DNA of 64,000 nucleotides from Arsenophonus sp052174455 (GTDB lineage: Bacteria; Pseudomonadota; Gammaproteobacteria; Enterobacterales; Enterobacteriaceae): positions 144,496-208,495 of the forward strand of contig JBQMRP010000075.1 in assembly GCA_052174455.1 (NCBI GenBank). The letters are read 5' to 3'. Each line of letters starts with the position of its first letter. Position 1 is the first letter of the stretch. The position numbers were made by a program, and so were the translations under genes. Shown one piece after another: positions 1 to 8,989 of the stretch. The notes under the pieces were generated by a model. The model had not been told where the DNA came from and did not search any database. It was given only the letters and a program-made list of their open reading frames with translations.

Positions 1-445
1 AAATTAGAGTTAAATTGCTGAAGGGTCTGGGTAGCACAAAGAGTTATGATCCCGCTAATAAAGCTTAATGTTTTGTTAGTAAAGTTTTTAGCGAAGTATT
101 CTGCAGCGATGAATAAACTAAAGAAAGATAAAGAAGAATAGCTGAACATTCCATAACATCCCATCAGCGCACTGGTATCAATAAAAACGACGAATCTAAA
201 TGATTTGGATTTTGTGACAATGAGGTTATAAAGCCGACTTGCTAAGCGTTGTAAGTTTAAGAAAACAACCCTTTCAAATGCTATTTAAGCTGCTATAGTC
301 TAATGAAAAAGCCGGAAGCGCGGACTAATGAGATTTAAGTAGGTGACCTCTTGGCGTTAATAACATCTAATTTAAGAAATAGAGAACAGATTCATGAAGC
401 GTCAGAGTGAAGCCTGACAATCCATACACCAGATTTGTTAATAAC
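1..445 (+). mobile_element. IS256-family transposase remnant, 3' part
   Basis: This is the distal part of an IS256-type transposase gene that begins before the window. It aligns along its length with the 3' halves of the copies at 23735-25050, 35650-37030 and 55600-56990. All share the closing stretch that reads roughly as FKDGEQIYEASE followed by a stop, near 370-420. Stops and frameshifts break the frame throughout, so it is dead. Boundaries are approximate. Confidence 0.75.
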
Positions 446-592
446 TTTATTTCGATAGTTATTAACTAATAATTATCTATATAATAGTAATTAATAATTT
501 GATTATTTTATAAAAATTTATATTTATCTAAGAACTGATTGAATTCATTAAATGTAAAATTCAATTTTCTATTATATTAACATGTTAACACA

Positions 593-1081
593 ATGAATAT
601 TAGTTTAATTGCGGCAATGGCCGAGAACCATGTAATTGGTTTAGAAAATAATATACCATGGTTATTATCCGGTGATTTAGCCTGGTTTAAGCGTAATACA
701 TTAAATAAGCCAGTTATAATGGGGCGTATAACTTACGAATCTATAGGAAAACCTTTACCTCAACGTTTAAATATCATTCTTAGTCATACTCATTTTAATA
801 ATGACAACAGCGTTGTTTTGGTTAATTCAGTTGATGAGGCCTTAGCTAAAGCAGGGGAAGTAGAAGAGATAATAATTATAGGCGGAGGAAAAATTTATGA
901 ATTATTCTTGCCTCTGGCAAATCGCCTTTACCTAACACATGTAGATGCAAAAGTAATTGGTGATACCTATTTCCCTTCTTATCAAGCTTATGAATGGAAC
1001 TCAGTATTTACTGAATCCCATCAAGAAGATGATAAAAATTCTCATAATTATTATTTTGAAATATTAGAACAGCGCTCATAA
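593..1081 (+). CDS. folA: dihydrofolate reductase
   Basis: FolA reduces dihydrofolate to tetrahydrofolate with NADPH in the cytoplasm; this regenerates the cofactor used up by thymidylate synthase (thyA at 14222-15073). The 162-residue protein is close to the 159 residues of E. coli FolA and collinear with it. It has the N-terminal SLIAAMAENHVIG strand and Met20-type loop (NNIPW), the active-site Asp at about residue 28 in SGDLAWFKR, the NADPH-binding VIMGR, and the IIGGGKIYE motif. A Trp usual in the TWESIG motif is Tyr here. The start follows a palindrome, TTAACATGTTAA at 577-588, with no good Shine-Dalgarno. In E. coli folA lies directly beside apaH; here 3.5 kb of dead insertion sequences separates them. 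Confidence 0.97.
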   Translation: MNISLIAAMAENHVIGLENNIPWLLSGDLAWFKRNTLNKPVIMGRITYESIGKPLPQRLNIILSHTHFNNDNSVVLVNSVDEALAKAGEVEEIIIIGGGKIYELFLPLANRLYLTHVDAKVIGDTYFPSYQAYEWNSVFTESHQEDDKNSHNYYFEILEQRS

Positions 1082-1109
1082 AAGCTATGCAAGACACTTA
1101 GCGTAATAA

Positions 1110-2415
1110 AAAACTAAAAGTATGAGCAAATCTAATATATGGCGGCAGGCTACATTCTGCTTTTATGCTTTATAAATCTGTAATTCATCCTTTCAAATCT
1201 CTTCAGCCAATTCTAACCCGTATGAGTAGATGGGAAGTAGCTAAATAGCATTGAAAAGGGTATTTTCTAAAGCACAGTGCTTCGTGTATCAGTTTCATAA
1301 GCTCACTATCGCGAAAGACAATTCAATCAAATTCTTCATTCTTATTGATATCCAGTTCGCTGACAAAAAGTTATGGAAGAAGTAAGCTCCTCTCTATAAA
1401 TTTTTCTCCAGCTTCTTTATCTCTGCAGGATACGCTGAAAATCTTGTAACAAAACATCAAAAAAAAATTATTAGCGGCATCGCAACTTTCTAATAGTTAC
1501 AGATATCACAATTCAGCCTTAAATTTTAGTCCATCCCTTCGGATAGCATTAGCGTTGTGTATTTTGGAATTTCTTTGCCATTTCACTCCAAAAAAAATTA
1601 AAGACATTGATTTCTCTAGAAATCTTTGGATATACAGTTAAGCTCCGCGCTTGTTAGCCCATTAAAAAATTAGAAGAAGCTTGCTTCTGACTCTTGATAA
1701 GCATTTTTAACTGCGACTGTTTCATTACGGACATACATAGTGATACTGATAATTAAAGAGAAGGTAAAGGTGATCAGTTTGCCTGACAGAACGGTATATG
1801 TCATCGACCAAGTAATAAATGTGCAGGTATCGCTAAATTACGCTGTTACCAATGCATGCGCTCTTTAAGGTATCGGTATTTCATTCTATTAATGGGATTT
1901 TTTCTACAGAGAGATCATCTGCTTTTTATCGAGAACTGCCCCAGAGTTTAGTGAAAATCATCGCTGGATATAATACCTCACAATTACATAGCTATATGGT
2001 ATCACTCTTCGATATTTTTATACGCTTAAGATAAGGTGGTAGCAACGAGCTGTCTTGACAGATATTCCGTTTTCACTGCGATACCTAAACATTAGTACCT
2101 TAACTTAAACATAGCCAATACCGTTTTATAGTTTAACTATAGAAAATAACCATTACAGTCGACAAAATGTCCCCCCATCGATAAAGCGGTGTTAAGTATA
2201 TTCTTGCAGCATGAGATTTGAACTCAACATCAACATCAGTATCTATCAGCTACATAACACCATTATGAATGCATTCATGAAAGTAATCAGAGGCAATACC
2301 TAGTTTCTCGGATACTTGTAGGGTAGACTTTTCATGGAAAATAATCTCAATTATATTGAAATAATTCATGAAATTAATCAGCAAAATTCAGTCAGAATCA
2401 CTAAAATCTCATATA
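1110..2415 (-). mobile_element. IS256-family element, degenerate, nearly full length
   Basis: Read on the minus strand, this is a nearly full-length eroded IS256-type element. The 5' end (about 2250-2415) matches the start region of the other copies (AGAGATGATATGCC-like leader, then the MNEF-type N-terminus). The 3' end (about 1130-1215) matches the shared terminal stretch. The frame is broken many times, and the short open frame at 1852-2034 is on the wrong strand and not a gene. The element lies between folA and an IS481 remnant. Confidence 0.75.
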
Positions 2416-2439
2416 CTAAAAATGAGCATAACTTTATAT

Positions 2440-4450
2440 CACTATCCATGAAGATAGTATAGTTTTTAAATAATTTAAGTTTAACTTTAACTAGTCTTTC
2501 ATAGACTACAATAGAGTTTTACTACTAAACACTAATTAAGGTAATTCCTGATTGCACAGACAAATATATTGTATAGAATGATCTCAAGATCTTCACTAAA
2601 AATGAAGTAATAGATTTATAAAGCATCTTCTATATCCCAGTTAAATTGTTTGATCCTATATCATTCGTTTAAAAATGCACCTGCGGCGAATAAGTCGGTA
2701 CTATATACTAATATCTGCATAGAAACGATTGAATTCCTATTTTCCGGTACCTTAACATTTTTACAGACTAGAAGGCTGTCTATAAATTCCTTACAATTGT
2801 CTGTAAGTACCCGATAAATAGTCATAGGATATACTGATTAAGATAACGTAAGAAGCGTCTAGCATTGACCGCAGTCTTGGGTCTTTATAAAAGATAAATA
2901 AAAATCCGTTAAGAATCTATATCTACAAAAAGATAATGTCATTAAGTTTAATTTACATTTGCGAAAAAGATATTTCATATCTACGTGCAGATAACCAAAT
3001 TCGTAGATTTTAAACGCTTTATAGCTTTAAATTAGAGCCTTTTTCCTTATTTCATGAAAATTTCCTGTCTGAGTCTGCATAAACAGCAATCCAAGCTAGG
3101 TCGAGATACAACGCTGGATTCAGGAATTCGCGTACAATCGCCATAATGCTAGCAAAAGAAAAAACTCTTTTTCGCAAGAAATAACTATACGCCCTAAGCG
3201 GGCAACAGCATGATCGACAAACTATGGGGAATAAGGGGGTCTGATCATCAGGTTATATTTGTAAAAGTTATTGATAGATCCTTAATACTATATGAAGAGT
3301 TTTCGCTTCAGTAGTTACCATAAAAAATTAAAAGTCATACAAATCAAAGAGATTATTTCCTTGTTCCTTACCAACATAAAGCTGCATCTTGTTAATTGGA
3401 TCGGAGACAATCTATCAGATGAAGTTGATCTATGTATTGAAATAACTCATTCCACTTTATCCTGAGCATATTATTATAGTAAACATAATATTATATTCTC
3501 TGGACATAATTAGAGTTACATACTAATATTGTTATAAAATTCCTGATTGTAGGAAAAGATTTAATAATCTTATTAGAAGTCCTTTGCTTAAATTACATCA
3601 CAAGAATAAATGGTTTAATTATATTCGATGCATATCGAATAGGCTGACTATACAGGAGTCAATAAAAAACAAATAGGCATTTATTTAAAAACAACGTTTA
3701 GGATGGGGTCACTGTTTTCTTTCTTTAGCAATGATAGCTAACTTAAATGTACTAAATGGCATTATTAATGATAACGAAATATTTTCTCTGAATCTATGAA
3801 AAAAAGAAATCGTCCTATCTCACATAAGAAATCTGAAAACGCGGGAAAGGAGGAGATAAAAAAATAAATCGCGGTTTTAATCGTCCAATATTGACAGGAT
3901 CATGCGAGCAATGAGATTCTTAAATACTTTAATACAGACCGTGTATCTATTTTCTTAAGATGATTATTGATAAATAGTTCACCTTTTTTTAGAAAAAGGT
4001 GAATGATAAGGAACTTTTTTGCTAAGGAGCATGAAATTAGTCACCATCGCCTAATAAGGCTGGGTAATCAGAAAATTATTGATAATAAATTTCATATTTA
4101 AAATATGAACAACTATTTATCAGCTGATTAAAAAGATAGTTAAATAACTTATAAGGTATATATTTATTTATATAAAGAATTATCTAGGTTGGAGAAGATC
4201 ATTTAAAACCATAAAAATTAAAATATAAATGTAGCTACAAATTATGTTGCAAGTAAAACAACAACCTTTAAGAACATAGCTAATTATCAAAATCATCTTG
4301 TTTTACCATTTAGTAATAGTAATTTCGGATATGTTATAACGCTTAGCAAAAGTAGACGCAGGCTATTTCTAACATAGTTAGAAATAGTGATCTTAGGTGT
4401 TTTAGTTGTATGATCATGGATCATATTATTATAATATATTACCTCCAATT
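2440..4450 (-). mobile_element. IS481-family element, degenerate, split by IS1595-family insertion
   Basis: The minus strand reads as an IS481-type (DDE, single ORF) transposase in pieces. The N-terminal part lies at about 4430-4283: a possible start near 4424 after a GGAGG-like site, then a helix-turn-helix with TTKTPKI. The catalytic part lies at about 3250-2440, with IVREFLNP, the YLHVDMKYL strand around the first Asp, and a decayed TDNxKEFID block near 2770. The two parts are separated by the element at 3251-4282. The family assignment rests on these motifs and their order. Multiple stops make it dead. Confidence 0.75.
3251..4282 (+). mobile_element. IS1595-family element, degenerate, inserted in IS481
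   Basis: The plus strand carries an eroded transposase of IS1595 type (ISXO2-like DDE fold). Across the copies the consensus reads RCMLDSLTLRxSAKQ, then WRHRFLSF, an EADETY-like first catalytic motif, and a basic HRKSRKRGG segment (here near 3800-3860). The ends carry imperfect inverted repeats (about 3251-3275 and 4258-4282). They are flanked by similar 7-8 base sequences, ATCATCA on the left and ATTATCA on the right, consistent with a target duplication. The reading frame is heavily broken. Confidence 0.7.
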
Positions 4451-4455
4451 ATATC

Positions 4456-4493
4456 CTTAATTAACTCTATTGCTATAAATAGAGTTAATTAAG
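4456..4493. repeat. perfect 16-bp inverted repeat (hairpin) downstream of apaH
   Basis: Bases 4456-4471 are the exact reverse complement of 4478-4493, with a six-base loop. The hairpin lies about 65 bp past the apaH stop and just outside the 5' end of the IS481 remnant. The stem is very AT-rich and no clear T-run follows on the minus strand, so a classic terminator is doubtful. It could also help end apaH transcription or be an element boundary. Confidence 0.6.
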
Positions 4494-4559
4494 AATATAA
4501 TAGTCTAGAACTAAATACTTATATTCTACTATCTATTAAATAATAGAATAAGCATAGTG

Positions 4560-5381
4560 TTAGGTATCTTTTATAAATGCAGGCTGATGAAAACACTTTT
4601 TCTCTTCCCAATGCAATAAAGTCAATTCTCCTCCCCAGCAACAACCGGTATCAAGCCCATAAATACCTCTAGGTATCCCTTTTCCTTCAAGGGAAGCCCA
4701 ATGACCAAAAATAATAGTATATTCTGGTGGTATTTTTCTTGGTAGATCAAACCAAGGCTTTAAAGGTGGAGGTGTATTTTCAGGTTTATTTTTCCAGAAC
4801 ATATTTAACTGACCATCAGGAAAGCAATAACGCATACGAGTTAAGACATTAGTATTAAAACGTAAACGGGATAATCCTGTTAGGTTTGGTGACCATTTAT
4901 TCGGTATATCGCTATACATGGCTTTGATAAATAAAGGATATATATCACTACTAAGTATAACCTCTACTTCTTTAGCACACATCTGAGCTGTTTCTAAATC
5001 CCATTGGGGTATGATCCCTGCATGTGCCATGATGATTTTTTTCTTATTATCAACTTGTAATAATGGTTGGTGCCGTAACCAATTAACTAATTTATCAGCA
5101 TCAGGCGCTGTCAGTAATTTTTTTAGTTTATCTTTTGGTTTATCATGTATCATATTGAGATATTTACCGATAAGATTAAGATCATGATTACCTAGTACCA
5201 TTCTAACAGATAATCTTAATCTTTTAATGTAACGTAAAACTTCGAGAGAATGCGGACCGCGGGATACAAGATCACCGGTCAGCCATAACACATCTTTTTG
5301 TGGCTCAAATTCTACTTGTTTAAGAAGTGCTCTAAGTTCACGATAGCAACCGTGAATATCTCCTATAAGATAGGTAGCCAT
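4560..5381 (-). CDS. apaH: diadenosine tetraphosphatase (symmetrical)
   Basis: ApaH cleaves Ap4A symmetrically to two ADP and can also remove dinucleoside-polyphosphate caps from RNA. The 273-residue protein (E. coli 280) is a metallophosphoesterase with the whole metal-site set: GDIHG at residues 7-11, GDLVSRGP at 36-43, GNHD at 64-67, the later AHAG motif near residue 120 and GHW near 228. The ATYLIGDIHGC N-terminus fits the family start. It is the last gene of the co-directional series lptD-surA-pdxA-rsmA-apaG-apaH, 15 bases after apaG. Nothing suggests damage, and purifying selection appears intact. Confidence 0.97.
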   Translation of the reverse strand: MATYLIGDIHGCYRELRALLKQVEFEPQKDVLWLTGDLVSRGPHSLEVLRYIKRLRLSVRMVLGNHDLNLIGKYLNMIHDKPKDKLKKLLTAPDADKLVNWLRHQPLLQVDNKKKIIMAHAGIIPQWDLETAQMCAKEVEVILSSDIYPLFIKAMYSDIPNKWSPNLTGLSRLRFNTNVLTRMRYCFPDGQLNMFWKNKPENTPPPLKPWFDLPRKIPPEYTIIFGHWASLEGKGIPRGIYGLDTGCCWGGELTLLHWEEKKCFHQPAFIKDT

Positions 5382-5396
5382 AAATTAGTTTAATAC

Positions 5397-5774
5397 TTAG
5401 TTTATAAGAGTTGGAATAGCAAGACGGAAGACTGGGATATCAACATAAAAATTTTTACCATCATTATCTAACATCACATAATGGCCTTCCATAGTTCCCA
5501 TTGGTGTTTCTATAATAGCACCACTAGTATAACAAAATTCAGAAGTTTGTTGAATGATAGGTTGTTCTCCTACGACGCCCTTGCCTTGCACTTCAGTACG
5601 TTTACCATCACTATTGGTAATTAACCAATAGCGACTGATTAATTGTACCGGAGTACGTCCAAGATTACGAATAGAAACTGTATAGGAAAAAACAAATCTG
5701 GCTTCTTCTGGTAAAGATTGATTTTCAATATAGACACTTTGAACTTGTATACAGATATTAGGTTTATTTAGCAT
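5397..5774 (-). CDS. apaG: ApaG domain protein
   Basis: ApaG is a small fibronectin-III-like β-sandwich protein of uncertain role (formerly CorD). The product is collinear with E. coli ApaG over all 125 residues, with matching blocks VQSVYIE, YTVSIRNLGRTPVQL, RYWLITNSDGK, EVQGKGVVGEQP, GAIIETPMGTMEGHY and IPVFRLAIPTLI. I chose the Met at 5774 because it gives the family length and has a run of Gs 7-8 bases upstream. The longer frame from 5789 would start inside that ribosome-binding site, and the ATG at 5777 is also possible. It is 27 bases from rsmA and 15 from apaH, so operonic. Confidence 0.96.
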   Translation of the reverse strand: MLNKPNICIQVQSVYIENQSLPEEARFVFSYTVSIRNLGRTPVQLISRYWLITNSDGKRTEVQGKGVVGEQPIIQQTSEFCYTSGAIIETPMGTMEGHYVMLDNDGKNFYVDIPVFRLAIPTLIN

Positions 5775-5801
5775 CATAGTGCCCCCCAAAGTTTGTCACT
5801 A

Positions 5802-6611
5802 TTAGGGAATAATTTTAGCCAATCTACTAGCTAACTTACAATAATTTTCTACTGAAATATTTTCAGCGCGACAATTTGAATCAATACCTAATTGTTCAAA
5901 ATCCTGCTCACTAAACAAATTACTTAAACTATTACGAATAGTTTTACGTCGTTGATTAAACCCCTGTGTAGTAATACGACTTAATAAGTCGACATCACAA
6001 ATAGGGTAATAGTTTTGTTGATGAGGAATTAAACGTATGACAGCTGAATCTACTTTTGGCGCTGGCGTAAAAGCTGATGGTGGTACAGATAAAATAGAAA
6101 TTATCTGACAATAATATTGTGCCATAACGCTAAGACGACCATATGCTTTAGTATTTGGTTCTGCAACTAAGCGATTCACAACCTCTTTCTGAAGCATAAA
6201 ATTCATATCAGCAATAGCATTAATATAAGTAAAAAGATGGAACATTAAATGGGTTGAAATATTATAAGGAAGGTTACCGAACACTCTAAGAGGTTGATTT
6301 TTTTCTTTCGCTATTGCGCCAAAATCAATCGTCATTGCATCATTTGATATAATTGTTAGTTTATCACTCAGAGCAGGATGCACAGCTAAACGGCCAGAAA
6401 GATTACGATCTAACTCAATTACCGTTATATTTTCTATATGCTTAGTGATAGGTAATGTTAGAGCACCTAAACCAGGACCAATTTCAACAATAGATTGATC
6501 AGCTTTTGGATTAAAAGCAGTAACCATATTGTTAATAATAAATGGATCAGTTAAAAAATTTTGCCCAAATCGCTTACGGGCAAAGTGCCCTTCATGGATT
6601 CGTTTGTTCAT
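5802..6611 (-). CDS. rsmA: 16S rRNA dimethyladenosine transferase
   Basis: RsmA (KsgA) dimethylates two adjacent adenines in the 3' terminal helix of 16S rRNA during late 30S assembly, using S-adenosylmethionine. The protein has 269 residues (E. coli 273). It shows the N-terminal RKRFGQNFL block, SAM motif I (VEIGPGLGALT, about residues 42-52), the acidic VIELDR, the catalytic NLPYNIS (about 113-119) and the RRKTIRNSL segment of the C-terminal domain. Its start overlaps the end of pdxA by 20 bases, which suggests translational coupling. The order surA-pdxA-rsmA-apaG-apaH is the standard enterobacterial one. Confidence 0.97.
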   Translation of the reverse strand: MNKRIHEGHFARKRFGQNFLTDPFIINNMVTAFNPKADQSIVEIGPGLGALTLPITKHIENITVIELDRNLSGRLAVHPALSDKLTIISNDAMTIDFGAIAKEKNQPLRVFGNLPYNISTHLMFHLFTYINAIADMNFMLQKEVVNRLVAEPNTKAYGRLSVMAQYYCQIISILSVPPSAFTPAPKVDSAVIRLIPHQQNYYPICDVDLLSRITTQGFNQRRKTIRNSLSNLFSEQDFEQLGIDSNCRAENISVENYCKLASRLAKIIP

Positions 6612-7623
6612 TGTTATTTTGTATTAAGCTAATAGCTAATTTTAAGGCGGTTATAAAACTATTAACATCTGCCTGTCCACCTCCTGCTAACTCGATCGCT
6701 GTACCATGGTCAACCGATGTACGGATAAAGGGTAAACCTAAAGTAATGTTTACCGCGTGGCCAAAACCTTGATATTTTAGAACAGGCAGACCCTGATCAT
6801 GATACATAGTTAAAATTACATCAGCTTTGTTTAGATATTTTGGTTGAAATAAGGTATCCGCTGAGAAAGGGCCATAAAGCTGCAATCCTTCATGACGTAA
6901 TTTCTTAATAACTGGAATGATAATGTCAACTTCTTCATACCCAATATACCCGCCTTCGCCGGCATGAGGATTTAATCCACAGATATAAATAGCAGGTGTT
7001 TTAATGCCAAATTTAAATTTTAATTCGTGATTTAAAATATAAATAACTTCTTGTAGATTCTGAAAAGTAATTGCATCTGGAACCTCTTTTAGAGGTAAAT
7101 GGGTTGTTGCCAATGCAACACGCAACGTTTCTGTCATTAACATCATGACGACTTTTTTTGTTTTACTTTTATCAGCAAAGAATTCAGTATGCCCGGTAAA
7201 GGGAATTCCTGCATCATTGATAATCCCTTTATGGACAGGGCCGGTAACTAATGCTGAAAATTCACCTATCATACAACCATTGTAAGCACGGTTAAGTGTT
7301 TCTATTACATAAGTGCTATTTTGTTTATTAAGTTGACCTGCTTTAACCGGTGCAGATAATTTTATCGGTAATACCGTTAATGTTTTTACATCTTGGCTGT
7401 TATTCTGTGCTTTAGATGAATAAATAGTTAATTCTAATTCTAAACCAAGTTGATCAGCTCTAGTTATCAGCAGGTCTGGATCAGCACAAACAACTAATCT
7501 AACCGGCCAATTTTGTTGAGCTAGTTGGATTAAAATATCAGGACCCACCCCTGACGGCTCACCAGCAGTGAGAACGATAGTATTATTTTTTTTACCATAA
7601 AGATTACTATGCATCATTCTCAT
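6592..7623 (-). CDS. pdxA: 4-hydroxythreonine-4-phosphate dehydrogenase
   Basis: PdxA oxidises 4-phosphohydroxy-L-threonine with NAD in the DXP-dependent pathway to pyridoxal phosphate. The 343-residue product (E. coli 329) has the GEPSGVGPD N-terminal motif, GPVHKGIINDAGIPFTGHTEF, NPHAGEGG with a metal-binding His, MYHDQGLPVLKY and SVDHGTA. The extra length is mostly at the N-terminus: Mets at 7623, 7617 and 7614 are all possible starts, and all overlap the 3' end of surA (7607). No independent ribosome-binding site is evident, so coupling to surA is likely. If the rest of the B6 pathway is kept elsewhere, the symbiont could make this cofactor; the window alone cannot show that. Confidence 0.96.
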   Translation of the reverse strand: MRMMHSNLYGKKNNTIVLTAGEPSGVGPDILIQLAQQNWPVRLVVCADPDLLITRADQLGLELELTIYSSKAQNNSQDVKTLTVLPIKLSAPVKAGQLNKQNSTYVIETLNRAYNGCMIGEFSALVTGPVHKGIINDAGIPFTGHTEFFADKSKTKKVVMMLMTETLRVALATTHLPLKEVPDAITFQNLQEVIYILNHELKFKFGIKTPAIYICGLNPHAGEGGYIGYEEVDIIIPVIKKLRHEGLQLYGPFSADTLFQPKYLNKADVILTMYHDQGLPVLKYQGFGHAVNITLGLPFIRTSVDHGTAIELAGGGQADVNSFITALKLAISLIQNNNEQTNP

Positions 7624-8905
7624 TAAGAATTTTTACATAAGCAGATGCGCGCAGTTCTTGCATCCAAATTTGCGCTTCTTCATTAAATTTACGATTAAAT
7701 AATAGACGATAGGCATATTCTTTCTGTGCTACATTAGTTTTATCAACTTGGCGAATATCTTCTAGCTGAATAAGATGCCAACCAAAAAAGGAGTGAATTG
7801 GTTGACTTATTTCACCTTTATTTAAACGCATTAAACCATCACGAAATCCTGGATCATAAAAATTAGGCATATTCCAACCAAGAGCACCACCACGTAATGC
7901 AGAGCCTGGATCTTGTGAATATTTTTTAGCTGCTTCGGCAAAGGTTATTTGCCCTGTTTTAATTTTTTGAGTAATTTGTTGTATTTTTTCATATGCCTGT
8001 TCATTACTTATAATAGGTGAAATCTTAATAAGAATATGGCGAGCTTTCACTTCAGTAACTAAAATCGGCATATTACCACTTTGTATATCATTAAGTTTTA
8101 ATACATGAAATCCAATACTAGAACGAATAGGTCCAATGATATCACCTTTTTTAGCATTCTGAATTTGTTGAGTAAAAATAGTTGGTAATTCTTTAACCTT
8201 ACTCCAGCGCATTTGTCCACCTTTTAAGATATTAGGATTAGCAGAGTAAGTAATGGCCAGCTCATCAAAATCAGCACCTTGCTTTAATTGGGTGATAATT
8301 TTATTTACCGTATCTATTGCTAATTGATTTTGTTCATTAGTTGAATTTTCTTGTAGTTGGATTGCAATATGGCTTAAATTAACATTAACATCCTGGCTAG
8401 CTCGTGAATTAATTTGAGCAGCCAGTAAATTAACTTCTTGTGGAAGGATGGTAATCAACCGAGTAACCTCATTATTACGTACTTCTGCGATCATCATTTC
8501 TCTACGAACATCGCTACGATAATTTTCTAAATTGATGCCATTCATCGACAAACGTTCTTGTAGTTGGCTAACTGTTAATCCATTTTGTGCGGCAATATTA
8601 GAAATAGTAAGATCAATTGCTTGATCAGGGACCTGAATCTGCATTTTTTCGGCTATTTGCATAATAATTTTATCAATGATTAAGCGTTCTAATATTTGGT
8701 GATGTAGTGCATTTTCATAGGGAATTTTCTGTCCTGTATTTTTGGCATTTATTCTTAATGTATCTAACATATTATCTACGTCACTTTGTAGGACAACGCC
8801 ATCGTTAACGATAGCACTCACTTTATCCAATTGTTTTGTGGCTGCTAGCGTAGCAGTACTGACTGTAAATAATAAGCCAATAATAAATTTTCTCCAATAA
8901 TTCAT
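7607..8905 (-). CDS. surA: periplasmic peptidyl-prolyl isomerase chaperone SurA
   Basis: SurA is the main periplasmic chaperone for outer-membrane β-barrel proteins, LptD among them. The 432-residue protein (E. coli 428) begins with a signal peptide (MNYWRKFIIGLLFTVSTATLAA). An N-terminal chaperone module follows (VSAIVNDGVVLQSDVD, LERLIIDKIIMQIA). Next come two parvulin domains, about residues 173-275 (VNLSHIAI) and 285-390 (KARHILIKI, SQDPGSALRGGALGW, FGWHLIQLED), and a short C-terminal strand. It lies 84 bases after lptD and overlaps pdxA. The chaperone beside its client is the usual enterobacterial arrangement, and every domain is kept here. Confidence 0.96.
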   Translation of the reverse strand: MNYWRKFIIGLLFTVSTATLAATKQLDKVSAIVNDGVVLQSDVDNMLDTLRINAKNTGQKIPYENALHHQILERLIIDKIIMQIAEKMQIQVPDQAIDLTISNIAAQNGLTVSQLQERLSMNGINLENYRSDVRREMMIAEVRNNEVTRLITILPQEVNLLAAQINSRASQDVNVNLSHIAIQLQENSTNEQNQLAIDTVNKIITQLKQGADFDELAITYSANPNILKGGQMRWSKVKELPTIFTQQIQNAKKGDIIGPIRSSIGFHVLKLNDIQSGNMPILVTEVKARHILIKISPIISNEQAYEKIQQITQKIKTGQITFAEAAKKYSQDPGSALRGGALGWNMPNFYDPGFRDGLMRLNKGEISQPIHSFFGWHLIQLEDIRQVDKTNVAQKEYAYRLLFNRKFNEEAQIWMQELRASAYVKILNENDA

Positions 8906-8989
8906 AAAATTCTCATTTTGTTTAATTATATTAAAGCTTAATTTTATTTCAAATTTCTTTTATTTGATAGATGAAATATATCAAATTTA

